From Paenibacillus sp. PAMC 26794 (GTDB lineage Bacteria > Bacillota > Bacilli > Paenibacillales > Paenibacillaceae): a stretch of 64,000 nucleotides of DNA. Of the stretch, positions 35,447 through 44,837 are shown piece after piece. The notes below the pieces were generated by a model. That model worked only from the letters and a program-made list of their open reading frames with translations. It ran no database searches and was not told the origin of the DNA. The stretch's first letter is position 1. The number at the start of each line of letters is the position of its first letter. The stretch covers positions 124,001 to 188,000 of the forward strand of contig NZ_ANHX01000017.1 of assembly GCF_000316035.1 (NCBI RefSeq). Reading direction: 5' to 3'. The translations under genes were made by a program, and so were the position numbers.

Positions 35447-36784
35447 TTATTTTGACATTGTCGTGATCGGCTCTCCCTGTTTGCTTCTCAATGAAATAGT
35501 ATCTTTACGTCGATATACTCCAAGCAGTAAACCCATCATGGCGTATTCTAAGATCACATGAGAACCAAATCCAATAAAAGGGAAAGTAACGCTAACAATC
35601 GGAACCTTTCCGGTAGTCATAGCCAGCGAGTAAAGCATTTGCAATGCGAACATCATTGTAATACTGAACACGATCATACGACCAAATTCATCGAGTACAC
35701 GAGGTAGCATTTTCAGCATACTAGTAAGAAACCATACGATTCCAAGCAACAGCATTATGCCTGCTAACCAACCAAATACATCAATAAGCATTACACCGGG
35801 ATAGTCCATATAAAATCCTGTAAAGTGGTCCAAAGACGTGTCAGAACCGTTTCCCCACCATCCGGCAGAATGAAGAATATTCATAATCGTTTGGTTATAG
35901 TAACCGTTTCCTAGCGGATCATTCTGGAGATCCAACACAACAGAGAGTCTCTCAAACCGCCTGTATTCACCACTCAAAAACAACTGTATCATAGTGACAC
36001 TTCCCGTAATTGCAGCACCCACAAACGTATAAAACCATTTTCGTGTGATCCAGGCAAACAAGATAATAGTTGCCATTCCGAATGGAAACAATCGCACCCA
36101 ATCTGAAGCCTGAAACAGGCTAAAAGACGGCAAAGCAACAAGAAGAATATACGTGGAGACAGATTGTACATCGCACTTAGTACGCAGCTTATCCATCATA
36201 ATCGCACCTATGGCAAGGGGCAATACCCACATGGATATCGTCGTAAGATCAATTGTTAACCCAAATATGCTCCAGAACCGTTGTACACCATAATCAAACG
36301 GTGATACCAGCGGATTAATCCACAACATACCACTTAACAAAATATAGATCCACCAGGCAGATTTTTTCCATTTTTGATAATCAAAATACATCAAAAATAC
36401 CATCAGCACTAAACCAACAATAGTGTAGAGCAAATGACTTTTATACAAAAACTGAAACCTTTCAACCGAGATATTTGTCGTATAAATCCATGTCAGCAGC
36501 AGGCTTATGATTAGCAAACTGGCAAGTCCCGTTAGCAACCTCCAATGCATACGATGGCGATGCAATCGGTGCATACTCTTGCCTACGACAGCGGGATCAC
36601 CCATCTGTTCAATGGCATATGCAATTGCTTCTTCCTCTGAATAACCTTCTTGTTCTTTATCCAACATCATTTCTTCCATGTGGTTTCCTAATTCATCACG
36701 CAAGTCGTTATGTACTTCGCTAGCTTTAACCTGAACACACATGTGATCAAGATAATGCTGAATTCGCTCATGTCGATTCGTCAT
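35447..36784 (-). CDS. SEDS-family (FtsW/RodA/SpoVE-like) membrane protein with permease-prefix domain
   Basis: 445 residues. Residues ~1-80 are a helical 'permease prefix' like those on PadR-controlled membrane proteins (HERIQHYLDHMCVQVKASEV; EAIAYAIEQMGDPAVVGKSM). About ten membrane helices follow. Segments QRFWSIFGLTIDLTTISMWV, SVVLDLQNDPLGNGYYNQTI and GSHVILEYAMMGLLLGVYRR recall SEDS glycan polymerases. The loop corresponding to the usual DFIFAVIGEELG reads FYMDYPGVMLIDVFGWLAG, so catalytic competence as a polymerase is doubtful. Overlaps the PadR gene by 4 bases. Confidence 0.75.
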   Translation of the reverse strand: MTNRHERIQHYLDHMCVQVKASEVHNDLRDELGNHMEEMMLDKEQEGYSEEEAIAYAIEQMGDPAVVGKSMHRLHRHRMHWRLLTGLASLLIISLLLTWIYTTNISVERFQFLYKSHLLYTIVGLVLMVFLMYFDYQKWKKSAWWIYILLSGMLWINPLVSPFDYGVQRFWSIFGLTIDLTTISMWVLPLAIGAIMMDKLRTKCDVQSVSTYILLVALPSFSLFQASDWVRLFPFGMATIILFAWITRKWFYTFVGAAITGSVTMIQLFLSGEYRRFERLSVVLDLQNDPLGNGYYNQTIMNILHSAGWWGNGSDTSLDHFTGFYMDYPGVMLIDVFGWLAGIMLLLGIVWFLTSMLKMLPRVLDEFGRMIVFSITMMFALQMLYSLAMTTGKVPIVSVTFPFIGFGSHVILEYAMMGLLLGVYRRKDTISLRSKQGEPITTMSK

Positions 36785-37116
36785 GTCAGGCCTCCTTCCC
36801 CAAGCACCCGATCCACAGCTCTACGGAACAAATTCCACTCTGCTTTTTTACTTTGTAAGGCCTCCATGCCCTTGTCACGAATCGAATAATATTTCCGTTT
36901 ACGGCCTTCAACCTCCATCCAGTACGACTCTACCCAACCTTCAATCTCCATAGCATGCAAAATAGGATATAACGTGCCCTCTTTCAGATTAAACACACCC
37001 TCGGATTGACGATGTAATTCCTTAATTAATTCATATCCGTACAACGGTCGTTCCTGAAGCAGGGTCAGAATCAATGTTTCGGTACTGCCTTTAATCATTT
37101 GTTTGTTAACCTGCAA
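36781..37116 (-). CDS. PadR-family transcriptional regulator
   Basis: 111 residues. The whole protein is a PadR winged helix: LILTLLQERPLYGYELIKEL, GTLYPILHAMEIEGWVESYW and GRKRKYYSIRDKG. TTG at 37116 is favoured since AAGGAG lies 8 bases upstream; a GTG three codons earlier is too near to it. The 4-base ATGA overlap with the SEDS-like gene implies a regulator-target operon, the usual arrangement of PadR with prefix-domain membrane proteins. Effector unknown. Confidence 0.9.
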   Translation of the reverse strand: MQVNKQMIKGSTETLILTLLQERPLYGYELIKELHRQSEGVFNLKEGTLYPILHAMEIEGWVESYWMEVEGRKRKYYSIRDKGMEALQSKKAEWNLFRRAVDRVLGEGGLT

Positions 37117-37400
37117 CGCGCTCACTCCTTCCTTTTCAATTCATTTAGCAAGAATTTTTAGATTTTGAAAAATACACTTTTAAATCTCTTCTTTTTATAT
37201 ACATCGGAAACCTATGCATAGAACAACTAGGTATTATATTACCTTATCCTTCCTTTTATGTCTAGCCAACAAGCTTCTTTATTTATGTTAAAATAAACAA
37301 GTCCTTTCATTCACGAACTCTAATGATAAATCTATATACTCGTGTATTTTTCAATTACATATCCTATTTTTTGAATCTAATTAAAGGAGGCATTACATTC

Positions 37401-37985
37401 ATGAGCAAACTAATTTTCTTTCTCGGCGGGGCCGGAAGTGGCAAGACCACCCATGCCAAAGCCCTTTCCCGTAAACATAAAGCGGCTTTCTTTGATATGG
37501 ATATTTTGCTTCGTCCCGCGGCTGAGGCGATCATGACCCTTCAGGGACTTGATCCTTCCGACCGAGATTCGCCTGAATACAAAAGGTTGTGCCGTGATCT
37601 TGGGTACCGCATTACGATGGACGCCGCTCTGGATAACGTTCAGTTGGGTATCGATACGATTGTTGTGGGGCCATTTACCAAGGAAATCGGTACCCCGGAT
37701 TGGATTGCTCAGGAACTTGAACGAATTGGACATACTCTGGATGATACGGATGTGCGTGTTGCCTATTTTTATCTAGAGAATGAAGCGTTGTATCACAAGC
37801 GGATCACAGCGAGACAATCTCCGCTAGATGAATGGAAGTTAGCCAACTGGGATGCCTTCAGAGCTTCTCTCGTCCGTAAAGAAATAGCCTGGCCTCTCCC
37901 TGCTTCATCCGTCGTTTATATTGATAATTCCAGTGATGATCCTGCGATTGCCTATGCTGAACTTGAACGACGGATGTACGAGTAG
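37401..37985 (+). CDS. P-loop ATPase/kinase-like protein
   Basis: 194 residues. Walker A is FFLGGAGSGKTTHAKALSRK at the N-terminus, followed by FFDMDILLRPAAEAI (a possible substrate-binding Asp) and the lid-like region YFYLENEALYHKRITARQSP. Layout resembles small zeta-toxin/nucleoside-kinase or shikimate-kinase-like proteins; substrate not identifiable. ATG 37401 chosen because AAAGGAGG is 10 bases upstream; an upstream in-frame ATG has no site. It is a single-gene unit with a strong downstream hairpin. Confidence 0.78.
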   Translation: MSKLIFFLGGAGSGKTTHAKALSRKHKAAFFDMDILLRPAAEAIMTLQGLDPSDRDSPEYKRLCRDLGYRITMDAALDNVQLGIDTIVVGPFTKEIGTPDWIAQELERIGHTLDDTDVRVAYFYLENEALYHKRITARQSPLDEWKLANWDAFRASLVRKEIAWPLPASSVVYIDNSSDDPAIAYAELERRMYE

Positions 37986-38054
37986 TTTTATAAAATCTAC
38001 TTCCCAATTCCTTTGCACGATGTCGCTTTGCATGGAAAATAAGAAGACAAAACA

Positions 38055-38109
38055 AAAAGAGGTATTTGTCGAGACCCCCATTGGGTCCATCATGACAAAT
38101 ACCTCTTTT
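38055..38109 (+). terminator. Terminator after the P-loop ATPase gene
   Basis: Perfect 16-bp stem AAAAGAGGTATTTGTC / GACAAATACCTCTTTT with an inner ACCC/GGGT stem; T-rich on the right. The remaining stretch up to 38295 holds no recognised gene. Confidence 0.85.
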
Positions 38110-38295
38110 CATATATTTAAGATCATTCAAAACTCACTCTTCATCCTCAACAATTGCGGGATCACGCAAAAAGGTTTGCGGTAGTCCTGCCGTAATAAGT
38201 GCGTACTACGGAATCGCCATTACATTCGAACTGATAGATTATAGATGTACTTAAATGTAAGAGAACAAACATATCTCAACTCAAAGGAGAATTTC

Positions 38296-40335
38296 ATGAA
38301 ATCTCATGTAGCAACATGTCCAACTCGACAACAACAACACAGCTACAAATCAAATCCTAATTGGAAACGTACTGTAGCCAACATCCTCCTGGTTGCATCT
38401 CTGAGTTTCACCACAATAACCAGTGTATCGGCAGAGAGCAGTCTACCTCTTCCTCAGGTAAGCCCTCAGGAAACTGAATCATTCATCAATCAATTCTTCG
38501 CCCAACCTGAAGTGAAGTCTGCTCTGAAAGGTGCGGTAGTCACCGTTGTTCACAATCAACAGATTGTTTTGAACAAAGGCTATGGTTATGCCAATGTGGA
38601 AAAACAAATCCCCGTCGATGCCGACTCCACTCTATTCCGTGTAGCCTCCATCTCCAAAACGCTGACAGCAACTGCCATTATGCAATTGGAAGAGCAAGGT
38701 AAAGTAAAACTTAATCAGGATATCAGCGCATACACAGACGCTTTGCATCTGACCAACCATACCGGAACAGCGTTAACATTGGAACATCTGATGACCCACA
38801 CCAGCGGGTTTGATTTCACAGATGCAACAGCTATACCCAGGGAGTTGAATCATTCTTATCCGCTTGAGCAATTCATCCAAGATCACAAACCGTCCGTTGT
38901 TCGCCATCCAGGAGAAGTTTTCCGTTACGACAACTACGGTTATGCACTCTTGGGCTACATTGTTCAGAAACAGTCCAAACTTCCGTTTGAGACTTATGTA
39001 CAACAGCATATATTCAACCCTCTTGATATGTCGGATAGCCATTTTACACTAAGCAAAGACACGCTGAGTAAACTCGCAACTCCTTATAGCGCTGAAGGAC
39101 AGGAACTTCCGCAATATCCCAATGTACCGGACAGCTCCCCTGAGGGCGGATTCATTACAACTGGACGGGATATGGCTCACTTTATGCTTGCGCAGCTCAA
39201 TCATGGTTCGTACCAGGGTGCACGTATACTCGAACCGTCATCCGTCCAAGCGATGCAAACGTTGGATGTCTCCATACACCCGGATATACCTGGCACAGGT
39301 TACGGATTCGAATCCACCTATTCGCAGTATAATCATGGACTGAAGGTCGTGAGTAAAGCAGGCGATCTGGACGGATTCCACTCCAATCTGTGGCTGTTGC
39401 CTAACGAGAAGACTGGACTATTTATCGTCTCCAACAGTGATGGACCAGATCTGCGAGAAGCGCTTTTTAAAGCATTTATGGATCATTTTTATCCGAGTAA
39501 TGAGGTCCAAGATGTCAATTATAGCGTACCCGAGTCTTCACTCCATTCCTACGAGGGACTATATCGTGATATCCGCCTGCCTGCATGGTTGTATGATATT
39601 TCAGCAACAGAGAAAGGTCTTCAGGTTATAGATGCTTATGGCACTCACACCTTAACCCCCGTTAAGGACATGTTGTTCATGGATGAGGAAGGCAAGCTTG
39701 CTGGTTTCAAAAAAAACCAGTCAGGTGAAATCACATATTTCTATTACAACAAGTCAGATAGCTGGTCCGAGAAATTACCAGAAGCCAGACCTTATGAAGA
39801 TGTGCCAGAAGACCATCCCTATGCTCCGTACATCTATCGTTTAACCCAGATTGGCCTGTATCCACAGGATCAATCCCTATTTGAACCAGAGAAGCCTGTA
39901 AGTCGTGGGGAGTTTGTAGCACAGGTTGTGGGCGTAAGCGGAATGTCCATTTCAGCTCAATCACCAAAATTTAAAGATACCCAATCAAGTCCCTATGCCG
40001 CCTACATTCAAACAGCCCTTGAACTGGGTATTGTGCAAGGTAATACCCATGGATTGTTCCATCCTGACCAAGCCATAACAAGGCAAGAGGCCGCGGTCAT
40101 CATATCAAGAACTGCACAACAACTACTTGGCGCACCTGCCGTAACTGCCGATCTCATAGGTTCACAGGATCGCTGGGCCGAAGAAGGTGTCCAGTTTGTG
40201 GTTGCTCTAGGTCTCTACGGTCCTGAAGTATCTGTATCCAGCAGCGGTGCTGTGGATTATAGATCGAAGCAACCTATGCTCAGGCAGGAATCATCAGTTT
40301 TGATGTACAAAATGTTAGGCACTCTGCTACATTAA
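38296..40335 (+). CDS. Secreted serine hydrolase (beta-lactamase class C family) with SLH domains
   Basis: 679 residues. Signal peptide ends near SVSAES. The serine hydrolase domain spans ~40-390: S118-x-x-K121 in FRVASISKTLTATAIM, the Tyr motif in FRYDNYGYALLGYIVQ, and a KAGDLDGFHS segment near the third motif. This fold covers D-aminopeptidases, esterases and penicillin-binding-like peptidases; resistance to antibiotics cannot be assumed. A domain of ~120 residues follows, then SLH repeats (PYAPYIYRLTQIGL; YAAYIQTALELGIVQGNTHG; RWAEEGVQFVVALGLYG) anchoring it to the cell wall. ATG 38296 has AAAGGAG 5 bases upstream. Monocistronic with a terminator. Confidence 0.88.
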   Translation: MKSHVATCPTRQQQHSYKSNPNWKRTVANILLVASLSFTTITSVSAESSLPLPQVSPQETESFINQFFAQPEVKSALKGAVVTVVHNQQIVLNKGYGYANVEKQIPVDADSTLFRVASISKTLTATAIMQLEEQGKVKLNQDISAYTDALHLTNHTGTALTLEHLMTHTSGFDFTDATAIPRELNHSYPLEQFIQDHKPSVVRHPGEVFRYDNYGYALLGYIVQKQSKLPFETYVQQHIFNPLDMSDSHFTLSKDTLSKLATPYSAEGQELPQYPNVPDSSPEGGFITTGRDMAHFMLAQLNHGSYQGARILEPSSVQAMQTLDVSIHPDIPGTGYGFESTYSQYNHGLKVVSKAGDLDGFHSNLWLLPNEKTGLFIVSNSDGPDLREALFKAFMDHFYPSNEVQDVNYSVPESSLHSYEGLYRDIRLPAWLYDISATEKGLQVIDAYGTHTLTPVKDMLFMDEEGKLAGFKKNQSGEITYFYYNKSDSWSEKLPEARPYEDVPEDHPYAPYIYRLTQIGLYPQDQSLFEPEKPVSRGEFVAQVVGVSGMSISAQSPKFKDTQSSPYAAYIQTALELGIVQGNTHGLFHPDQAITRQEAAVIISRTAQQLLGAPAVTADLIGSQDRWAEEGVQFVVALGLYGPEVSVSSSGAVDYRSKQPMLRQESSVLMYKMLGTLLH

Positions 40336-40352
40336 CATAGAGTGATGCTCGG

Positions 40353-40385
40353 CAAGCCATGCCATTGCTACATGGCTTGTTTTTC
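40353..40385 (+). terminator. Terminator after the serine hydrolase-SLH gene
   Basis: CAAGCCATG (40353-40361) pairs with CATGGCTTG (40371-40379), followed by TTTTTC. Confidence 0.88.
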
Positions 40386-40399
40386 ACTTCATTTTACCA

Positions 40400-42802
40400 A
40401 TGATGCATTTTATAAGAACGGATGATTTTACCATGCCACTAGGACTCTCATTACATAGATTCATGAAAACTAAATTTAATTTCGTGTGGTTTGTAACGAT
40501 GTTGTGCTTTATACTGACAGCCACGTATATCCATATCTCTTCATTTCTGAATCCTTATATCGGACTTTCGTTGACACCAAATGCCTCCAATTCTTGGGCA
40601 GTACATGATGTAGATCCGCAAGGTTTAGCATATGCATCCGGGATTAGATCAGGTGACACCGTTATCTCGCTGGAACCCAAAAGAGGAGTCCGGTTACTCC
40701 ATCAAAAAGGTGTATTCTTAGTGACTGAAGCCTACACCATCGGCGTTGAGAATTCTCATGGTCAGGCATCCCAACATACAATGAAGCCTGGACCACGTGA
40801 ATGGTTCAACATCGGCTTCTCATCCATAGTAGAATTATTGCTATTGTTGACCGGAACCTATGCCTTGTTTAGCCAACCCGGTTCACGAGTGATGCGTCTG
40901 TTCTACCTCCTTAACCTGTCCATGGCCATATGTATACTGACGATATACACATCCCAGTTGCCTTTATCCAATTATATTTTGGCCTTTTGTGCGGCATGGT
41001 TACCTTACTGTCTAACTGCTTTTTATGTGTCTTTTGTATTCCGTACCCGTCTGCATCGTTTCCGATGGTTATTAATCATCAGCAGATGTATTGCCGTTGC
41101 CTACTCTACCGGCCTTGCCTTTCTGTACATCAAGCAGTGGATGATGACCGATGTTCAGTTCAATCAAGGCATTACTACCGTCAGTACTCCTGTTGCACCG
41201 TCTGGTCCAACCAATCTGCTTAACTTTATTCTTTGTGCAACCCTTCTGATCTTAATCTGGATGACATGGGTTTATCGTAAAAGCTACAATCGCAAGGAGC
41301 AGAACCAGCTATTGCTCATGTTAACAGGAATACTTGTTAGCCTGATTCCCTTCATCATCTGTTTTGCTATTCCAACCCTGCTTCAAGGTGAACCATTATT
41401 GCCTGTAGAGTACACATTAATTGGATTTCTGCCTTTATCATGGATGTTCACTTATGTACTTGTACAACGGAGTATGCTTGACCTCAAACTGGTTATGCCA
41501 AGATTGATGATTCATGGACTATATGCTTTAATCGTATTTTTACTGTTTCTAGCTGCTTCTCACCTGCATTCGTTAATTCATATCAGCTTGCTGTTTGTCT
41601 CGTTTTTGCTGATCACTTGGGTGTATCAGTACACGCTCACACGCTCACGCAAGAAAAACAAACTTAACAAATACTGGTTGGAACACCAGCAACTGCGGTT
41701 GACTGTGCGAATGGCTGAGCAGCAAAACATGCGGGACATGATTCACGTGTTTGCCGAGATGTTCCACAAGATGCTGGATATTGAAGGTGTAATTGTCATA
41801 TGGATTGATGATAAGCACAGATATTCTCAGGAAGGTACAGGGATTTTTACTTCCATTCAGAATATAGATAACCAGGCGTTGGATATTGAAGTTTTACGAC
41901 AGAAATATGATTTGGCACAGGTTTGGGAGCTGTCAGGTGAACCCACTACGGAGACGATAGGATTTCTGGGCATTGGTCACAAAGAAAATCGCACCCTTTT
42001 TTCAGCAGAGGAACAGGATATCATTGATAAAGGCAGGCTGGAAGCAATTCGAATGCTCGTCAATGGCAGACTCTTATCCGATCTGCAGAAGCGATATGAA
42101 TACCGTGTAGACCAGACAGCTCTTCATGAACACCAGATACGCCGTCATCGGCAGTTCAATGATATTATGATGGAAGCCCAACAGGCAGAGCGTATGAAAA
42201 CCTCTTATTTCCTTCATGACCAACTGCTTCAAAACCTGATTTTCCTGTCTCGTGATTTGGAGGAATTACACGATACCGGAGATACGCATAAGGATCAAAC
42301 GGCTGTTTGGCTGGAGTGCCTGTATGCTTCCCAGAGAGATATACGTCAATTGTGTGATGATCTCTACCCTCATATTATGGATCGAAGTGATCTTGAGGAA
42401 GCGTTGCAATGGCTCATCCGTACAATCCAAATACAAAGTGGTATCAGAATGGAACTAAACTACAACGCCCTCTCTGAAGAGTTGAAGCACGAACCTCTGA
42501 AGTCCACCGCCTTTCGGACGGTCCGCGAACTCATTATGAATGTGATGAAGCACGCACAGGCGTCGTTCTGCTCCATTCAGGTACATACAAGGGATAATGA
42601 CTTGATTCTCCAAGTAGAGGATGACGGCTTGGGGTTTAATGTTCATACCACATTTGATACTGCAACAGGGCACTTCGGTTTGATATCCATACAGAGCAGC
42701 ATTCAACATCTCGGTGGAGAATTCACCATACATTCCAGCCTTGGCAAAGGAACCTCAATCAACATCCGTTTGCCTTTAACCAAAGGAGCAACTGAACAAT
42801 GA
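40400..42802 (+). CDS. ComP-like multi-pass sensor histidine kinase
   Basis: 800 residues. First helix ~28-48, then an extracytoplasmic PDZ-like domain (SWAVHDVDPQGLAYASGIRSG), then about seven helices up to ~420, a GAF-like cytoplasmic segment, and a NarL-type kinase core: phospho-acceptor His in YFLHDQLLQNLIFLSRDLEE and an ATPase with FRTVRELIMNVMKHAQ and VEDDGLGFN. The eight-helix plus PDZ layout is that of ComP, the B. subtilis quorum-sensor kinase. No peptide gene (ComX) or ComQ was found nearby. The start is uncertain: the ATG at 40400 lacks a clear ribosome site and starts at 40433 or 40463 are possible. Overlaps the response-regulator gene by 4 bases. Confidence 0.85.
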   Translation: MMHFIRTDDFTMPLGLSLHRFMKTKFNFVWFVTMLCFILTATYIHISSFLNPYIGLSLTPNASNSWAVHDVDPQGLAYASGIRSGDTVISLEPKRGVRLLHQKGVFLVTEAYTIGVENSHGQASQHTMKPGPREWFNIGFSSIVELLLLLTGTYALFSQPGSRVMRLFYLLNLSMAICILTIYTSQLPLSNYILAFCAAWLPYCLTAFYVSFVFRTRLHRFRWLLIISRCIAVAYSTGLAFLYIKQWMMTDVQFNQGITTVSTPVAPSGPTNLLNFILCATLLILIWMTWVYRKSYNRKEQNQLLLMLTGILVSLIPFIICFAIPTLLQGEPLLPVEYTLIGFLPLSWMFTYVLVQRSMLDLKLVMPRLMIHGLYALIVFLLFLAASHLHSLIHISLLFVSFLLITWVYQYTLTRSRKKNKLNKYWLEHQQLRLTVRMAEQQNMRDMIHVFAEMFHKMLDIEGVIVIWIDDKHRYSQEGTGIFTSIQNIDNQALDIEVLRQKYDLAQVWELSGEPTTETIGFLGIGHKENRTLFSAEEQDIIDKGRLEAIRMLVNGRLLSDLQKRYEYRVDQTALHEHQIRRHRQFNDIMMEAQQAERMKTSYFLHDQLLQNLIFLSRDLEELHDTGDTHKDQTAVWLECLYASQRDIRQLCDDLYPHIMDRSDLEEALQWLIRTIQIQSGIRMELNYNALSEELKHEPLKSTAFRTVRELIMNVMKHAQASFCSIQVHTRDNDLILQVEDDGLGFNVHTTFDTATGHFGLISIQSSIQHLGGEFTIHSSLGKGTSINIRLPLTKGATEQ

Positions 42803-43434
42803 GCGAACCCATTACAGTCGTACTACTTGATGATCACCCCCTGGTCATGGAAGGTCTCAACAACCGCTTAAACCGCGAACCCGGCATACAGGTAATGAAA
42901 ACATTCAGCGATCCATTGCTTTTTTTATCCGAAGTAGAGGCGTTGCGACCAGATGTTGTTGTGATGGATATCCGCATGCCCCAGCTTGACGGGTTCGAGG
43001 TTGTGAGAAGATTGAAAGATCAATACGGGTTATCCGTTAAAATCATACTGCTATCCGGATACAACTATCACGAATTCCAGTTAAAAGCTTATGATCTGGG
43101 CGTCCATGCCTACTTGTCGAAACAAGCAACGTATGGACAGATTATCAACGCCATTCACCAAAGTATGTTGGGACATGTTCTTATTCCAGAGACCATGTTA
43201 TCCCCTAATCTGGAGGAGTCTCTCACAGCAACTGAACGGGAAGTACTTAACCGCATTGCACTGGAGATGACCAATAAGGAAATTGCACAGGATCTGGCGA
43301 TCAGTCAACGTACAGTGGAGTATCATATAACCTCTATTACACAGAAATTTGGTGTGAAGTCCAGAATTGGTGCTGTAGTCAAAGGCTATCAGGCAGGGAT
43401 TCTCGGTGACGTAACCCTCCCTGATAAACGGTAA
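42799..43434 (+). CDS. NarL/ComA-family response regulator
   Basis: 211 residues. Receiver domain: DDH at 11-13, phospho-acceptor D57 (VVVMDIRMPQLDGFE), Lys near AYLSKQATYG. C-terminal LuxR-type helix-turn-helix: LTATEREVLNRIALEMTNKE and ISQRTVEYHITSITQKFGVK. Start has AAAGGAG upstream. Cognate partner of the ComP-like kinase by overlap. Its targets cannot be inferred; no gene in the window carries an obvious ComA box that I could identify. Confidence 0.92.
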   Translation: MSEPITVVLLDDHPLVMEGLNNRLNREPGIQVMKTFSDPLLFLSEVEALRPDVVVMDIRMPQLDGFEVVRRLKDQYGLSVKIILLSGYNYHEFQLKAYDLGVHAYLSKQATYGQIINAIHQSMLGHVLIPETMLSPNLEESLTATEREVLNRIALEMTNKEIAQDLAISQRTVEYHITSITQKFGVKSRIGAVVKGYQAGILGDVTLPDKR

Positions 43435-43493
43435 AAATATGTACCCGTTTAAAAGAACAACAAAAGAGCGGTAGAACACCCTCTAATGCAACC

Positions 43494-43514
43494 TGAGGTT
43501 TGTTCAGAACCTCT
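43494..43514. terminator. Weak hairpin terminator between convergent genes
   Basis: GAGGTT (43495-43500) and AACCTC (43508-43513) with loop TGTTCAG, followed by TCTATTTG. A short stem, so uncertain. Confidence 0.4.
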
Positions 43515-43582
43515 CTATTTGTTGATTTACTTTATATGAGGTTTTCCTATAAGGAGCATTCATGCTTGATACGTCTGCTCCT

Positions 43583-44548
43583 TTACCCGCGCTGACGTGC
43601 CGCTTGACGTTCAGCAATACGAGATGTAATTAATCCGTGACTCTCATCAATTTCTTCCGGTGTACACGCAGCTTTTAATTCATATACTTTTACTGGTGAA
43701 CGATCAATGATATCCAAAAACGAATCAAAAAAGGTCATGTCTTTACTATGAATGTATGGACACCAATGATCTGATAACCCTACGGTTTCATGAATATGCA
43801 CGCCAACCACGTGATCAATCAACGTGTTAGCCTCACGTACATTATCGTACAGCCCCATTCGATCCATCATCATGCCGTGACCAATATCGTACCAGAGACC
43901 AAGCGGCGCGCCCTTCATTTTTCCAATAATCGTTCCCGCTTCGTGCAAAGTCGGCATCTGATAACAGCGTGAACGGGTCTCAATACCGAAATTCACTCCG
44001 TATCCCCGCTGCTCCGACAAGTCGCATACCTCTTCGAGACTTTTCTGAATCCGGCTCAGATAATGAGCACTGCCATCTTCCCGCTTCTCCAGCATCTCTT
44101 GCCATAAAGATTGATATGCCGGTGAATCTGGTCCTTGATCGTGGTATATCTTTTTCAACGCTTCATCTATATTGTATTCAAACGGAACCTCACCGGGATG
44201 TACAACAACAGCCTTGGCCCCATAACGATGTGCGTACTCGGCTGAGCGAAGTAACAGCTCAATCGCCCGTCTGCGGCGCGGCTCATCATCGAATCCGAGC
44301 AGAACGGAATCCGTCCCGTAATCCAGATCAGCCACATGCGGGAATGTATTATGCACACTGGATACACCGATTTCTCCCCGTTCAATCATCGGTTCTATCG
44401 TCTGCAGCATCTCTTCCGTAACGTTATAATTCAGCTCCACCTGTCTGAATCCGAGAGACTTAATCTCCTCGATCATACCTTGTCCGGTCGTATGACGTTT
44501 AATATTCCAACATGTTGAGAACGAATATTCCTGTTTGTCCGTATACAT
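43583..44548 (-). CDS. Sugar phosphate isomerase/epimerase-like TIM barrel (xylose isomerase-like)
   Basis: 321 residues. AP endonuclease family 2-type TIM barrel: SFSTCWNIKRHTTGQGMIEE, VHNTFPHVAD, AKAVVVHPGEVPF, NFGIETRSR, LWYDIGHGMMM, VGVHIHETVG and VYELKAACTPEEI. The Glu, Asp/His, His and Glu metal ligands of this superfamily are all recognisable. Reaction unknown; family members epimerise or isomerise sugars and cyclitols. ATG 44548 has AGGAGG 7 bases upstream; the adjacent ATG at 44551 is also possible. Downstream of the sugar ABC operon but separated from it by the 232-bp element. Confidence 0.8.
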   Translation of the reverse strand: MYTDKQEYSFSTCWNIKRHTTGQGMIEEIKSLGFRQVELNYNVTEEMLQTIEPMIERGEIGVSSVHNTFPHVADLDYGTDSVLLGFDDEPRRRRAIELLLRSAEYAHRYGAKAVVVHPGEVPFEYNIDEALKKIYHDQGPDSPAYQSLWQEMLEKREDGSAHYLSRIQKSLEEVCDLSEQRGYGVNFGIETRSRCYQMPTLHEAGTIIGKMKGAPLGLWYDIGHGMMMDRMGLYDNVREANTLIDHVVGVHIHETVGLSDHWCPYIHSKDMTFFDSFLDIIDRSPVKVYELKAACTPEEIDESHGLITSRIAERQAARQRG

Positions 44549-44604
44549 CATTGGTCCTCCTGTCTCTCATTCTATCGCCCATTCATATTCCATTTATCTC
44601 TATC

Positions 44605-44836
44605 TATATAAGTTGAACCAATAAACTTTACACTAGATCACTCCAATTGCAGTACCATCTTCCGATCGCTGTTATCCCCAGATTTTTTTGATCCCCTTCT
44701 CCAAAGGGAAAAATCCGGTGATAGCTTATGCTTCCGATGCAGCTTTCTTGCAGAAAGCTTTCAGGCGAACGCTCCGCTTCTTCAGATCGGTTCTGCACTC
44801 TTCGTTCTCGTGTAAATGTTCAGTTCATCTTATATA
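44605..44836 (+). repeat. 232-bp intergenic repeat with inverted ends, copy B
   Basis: Same length, orientation and internal layout as 7104-7335. Ends TATATAAGTTGAAC and the complement of TATATAAGATGAAC; the ACTTTACAC/GTGTAAATG pair closes the inverted ends. Inner hairpins TTATCCCC...GGTGATA and AGCTTTCT/AGAAAGCT are kept, the first with a mismatch. It begins only one base after the stop codon of the 572-residue gene (minus strand), so it forms that gene's 3' region and may terminate it. Confidence 0.8.
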
Positions 44837-44837
44837 C

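Noticed and set aside
38055..38109. CRISPR-like or attachment-site palindrome
   Set aside because: Single hairpin with T-rich end after a gene stop; it is a terminator. No repeated spacer units anywhere in the window.
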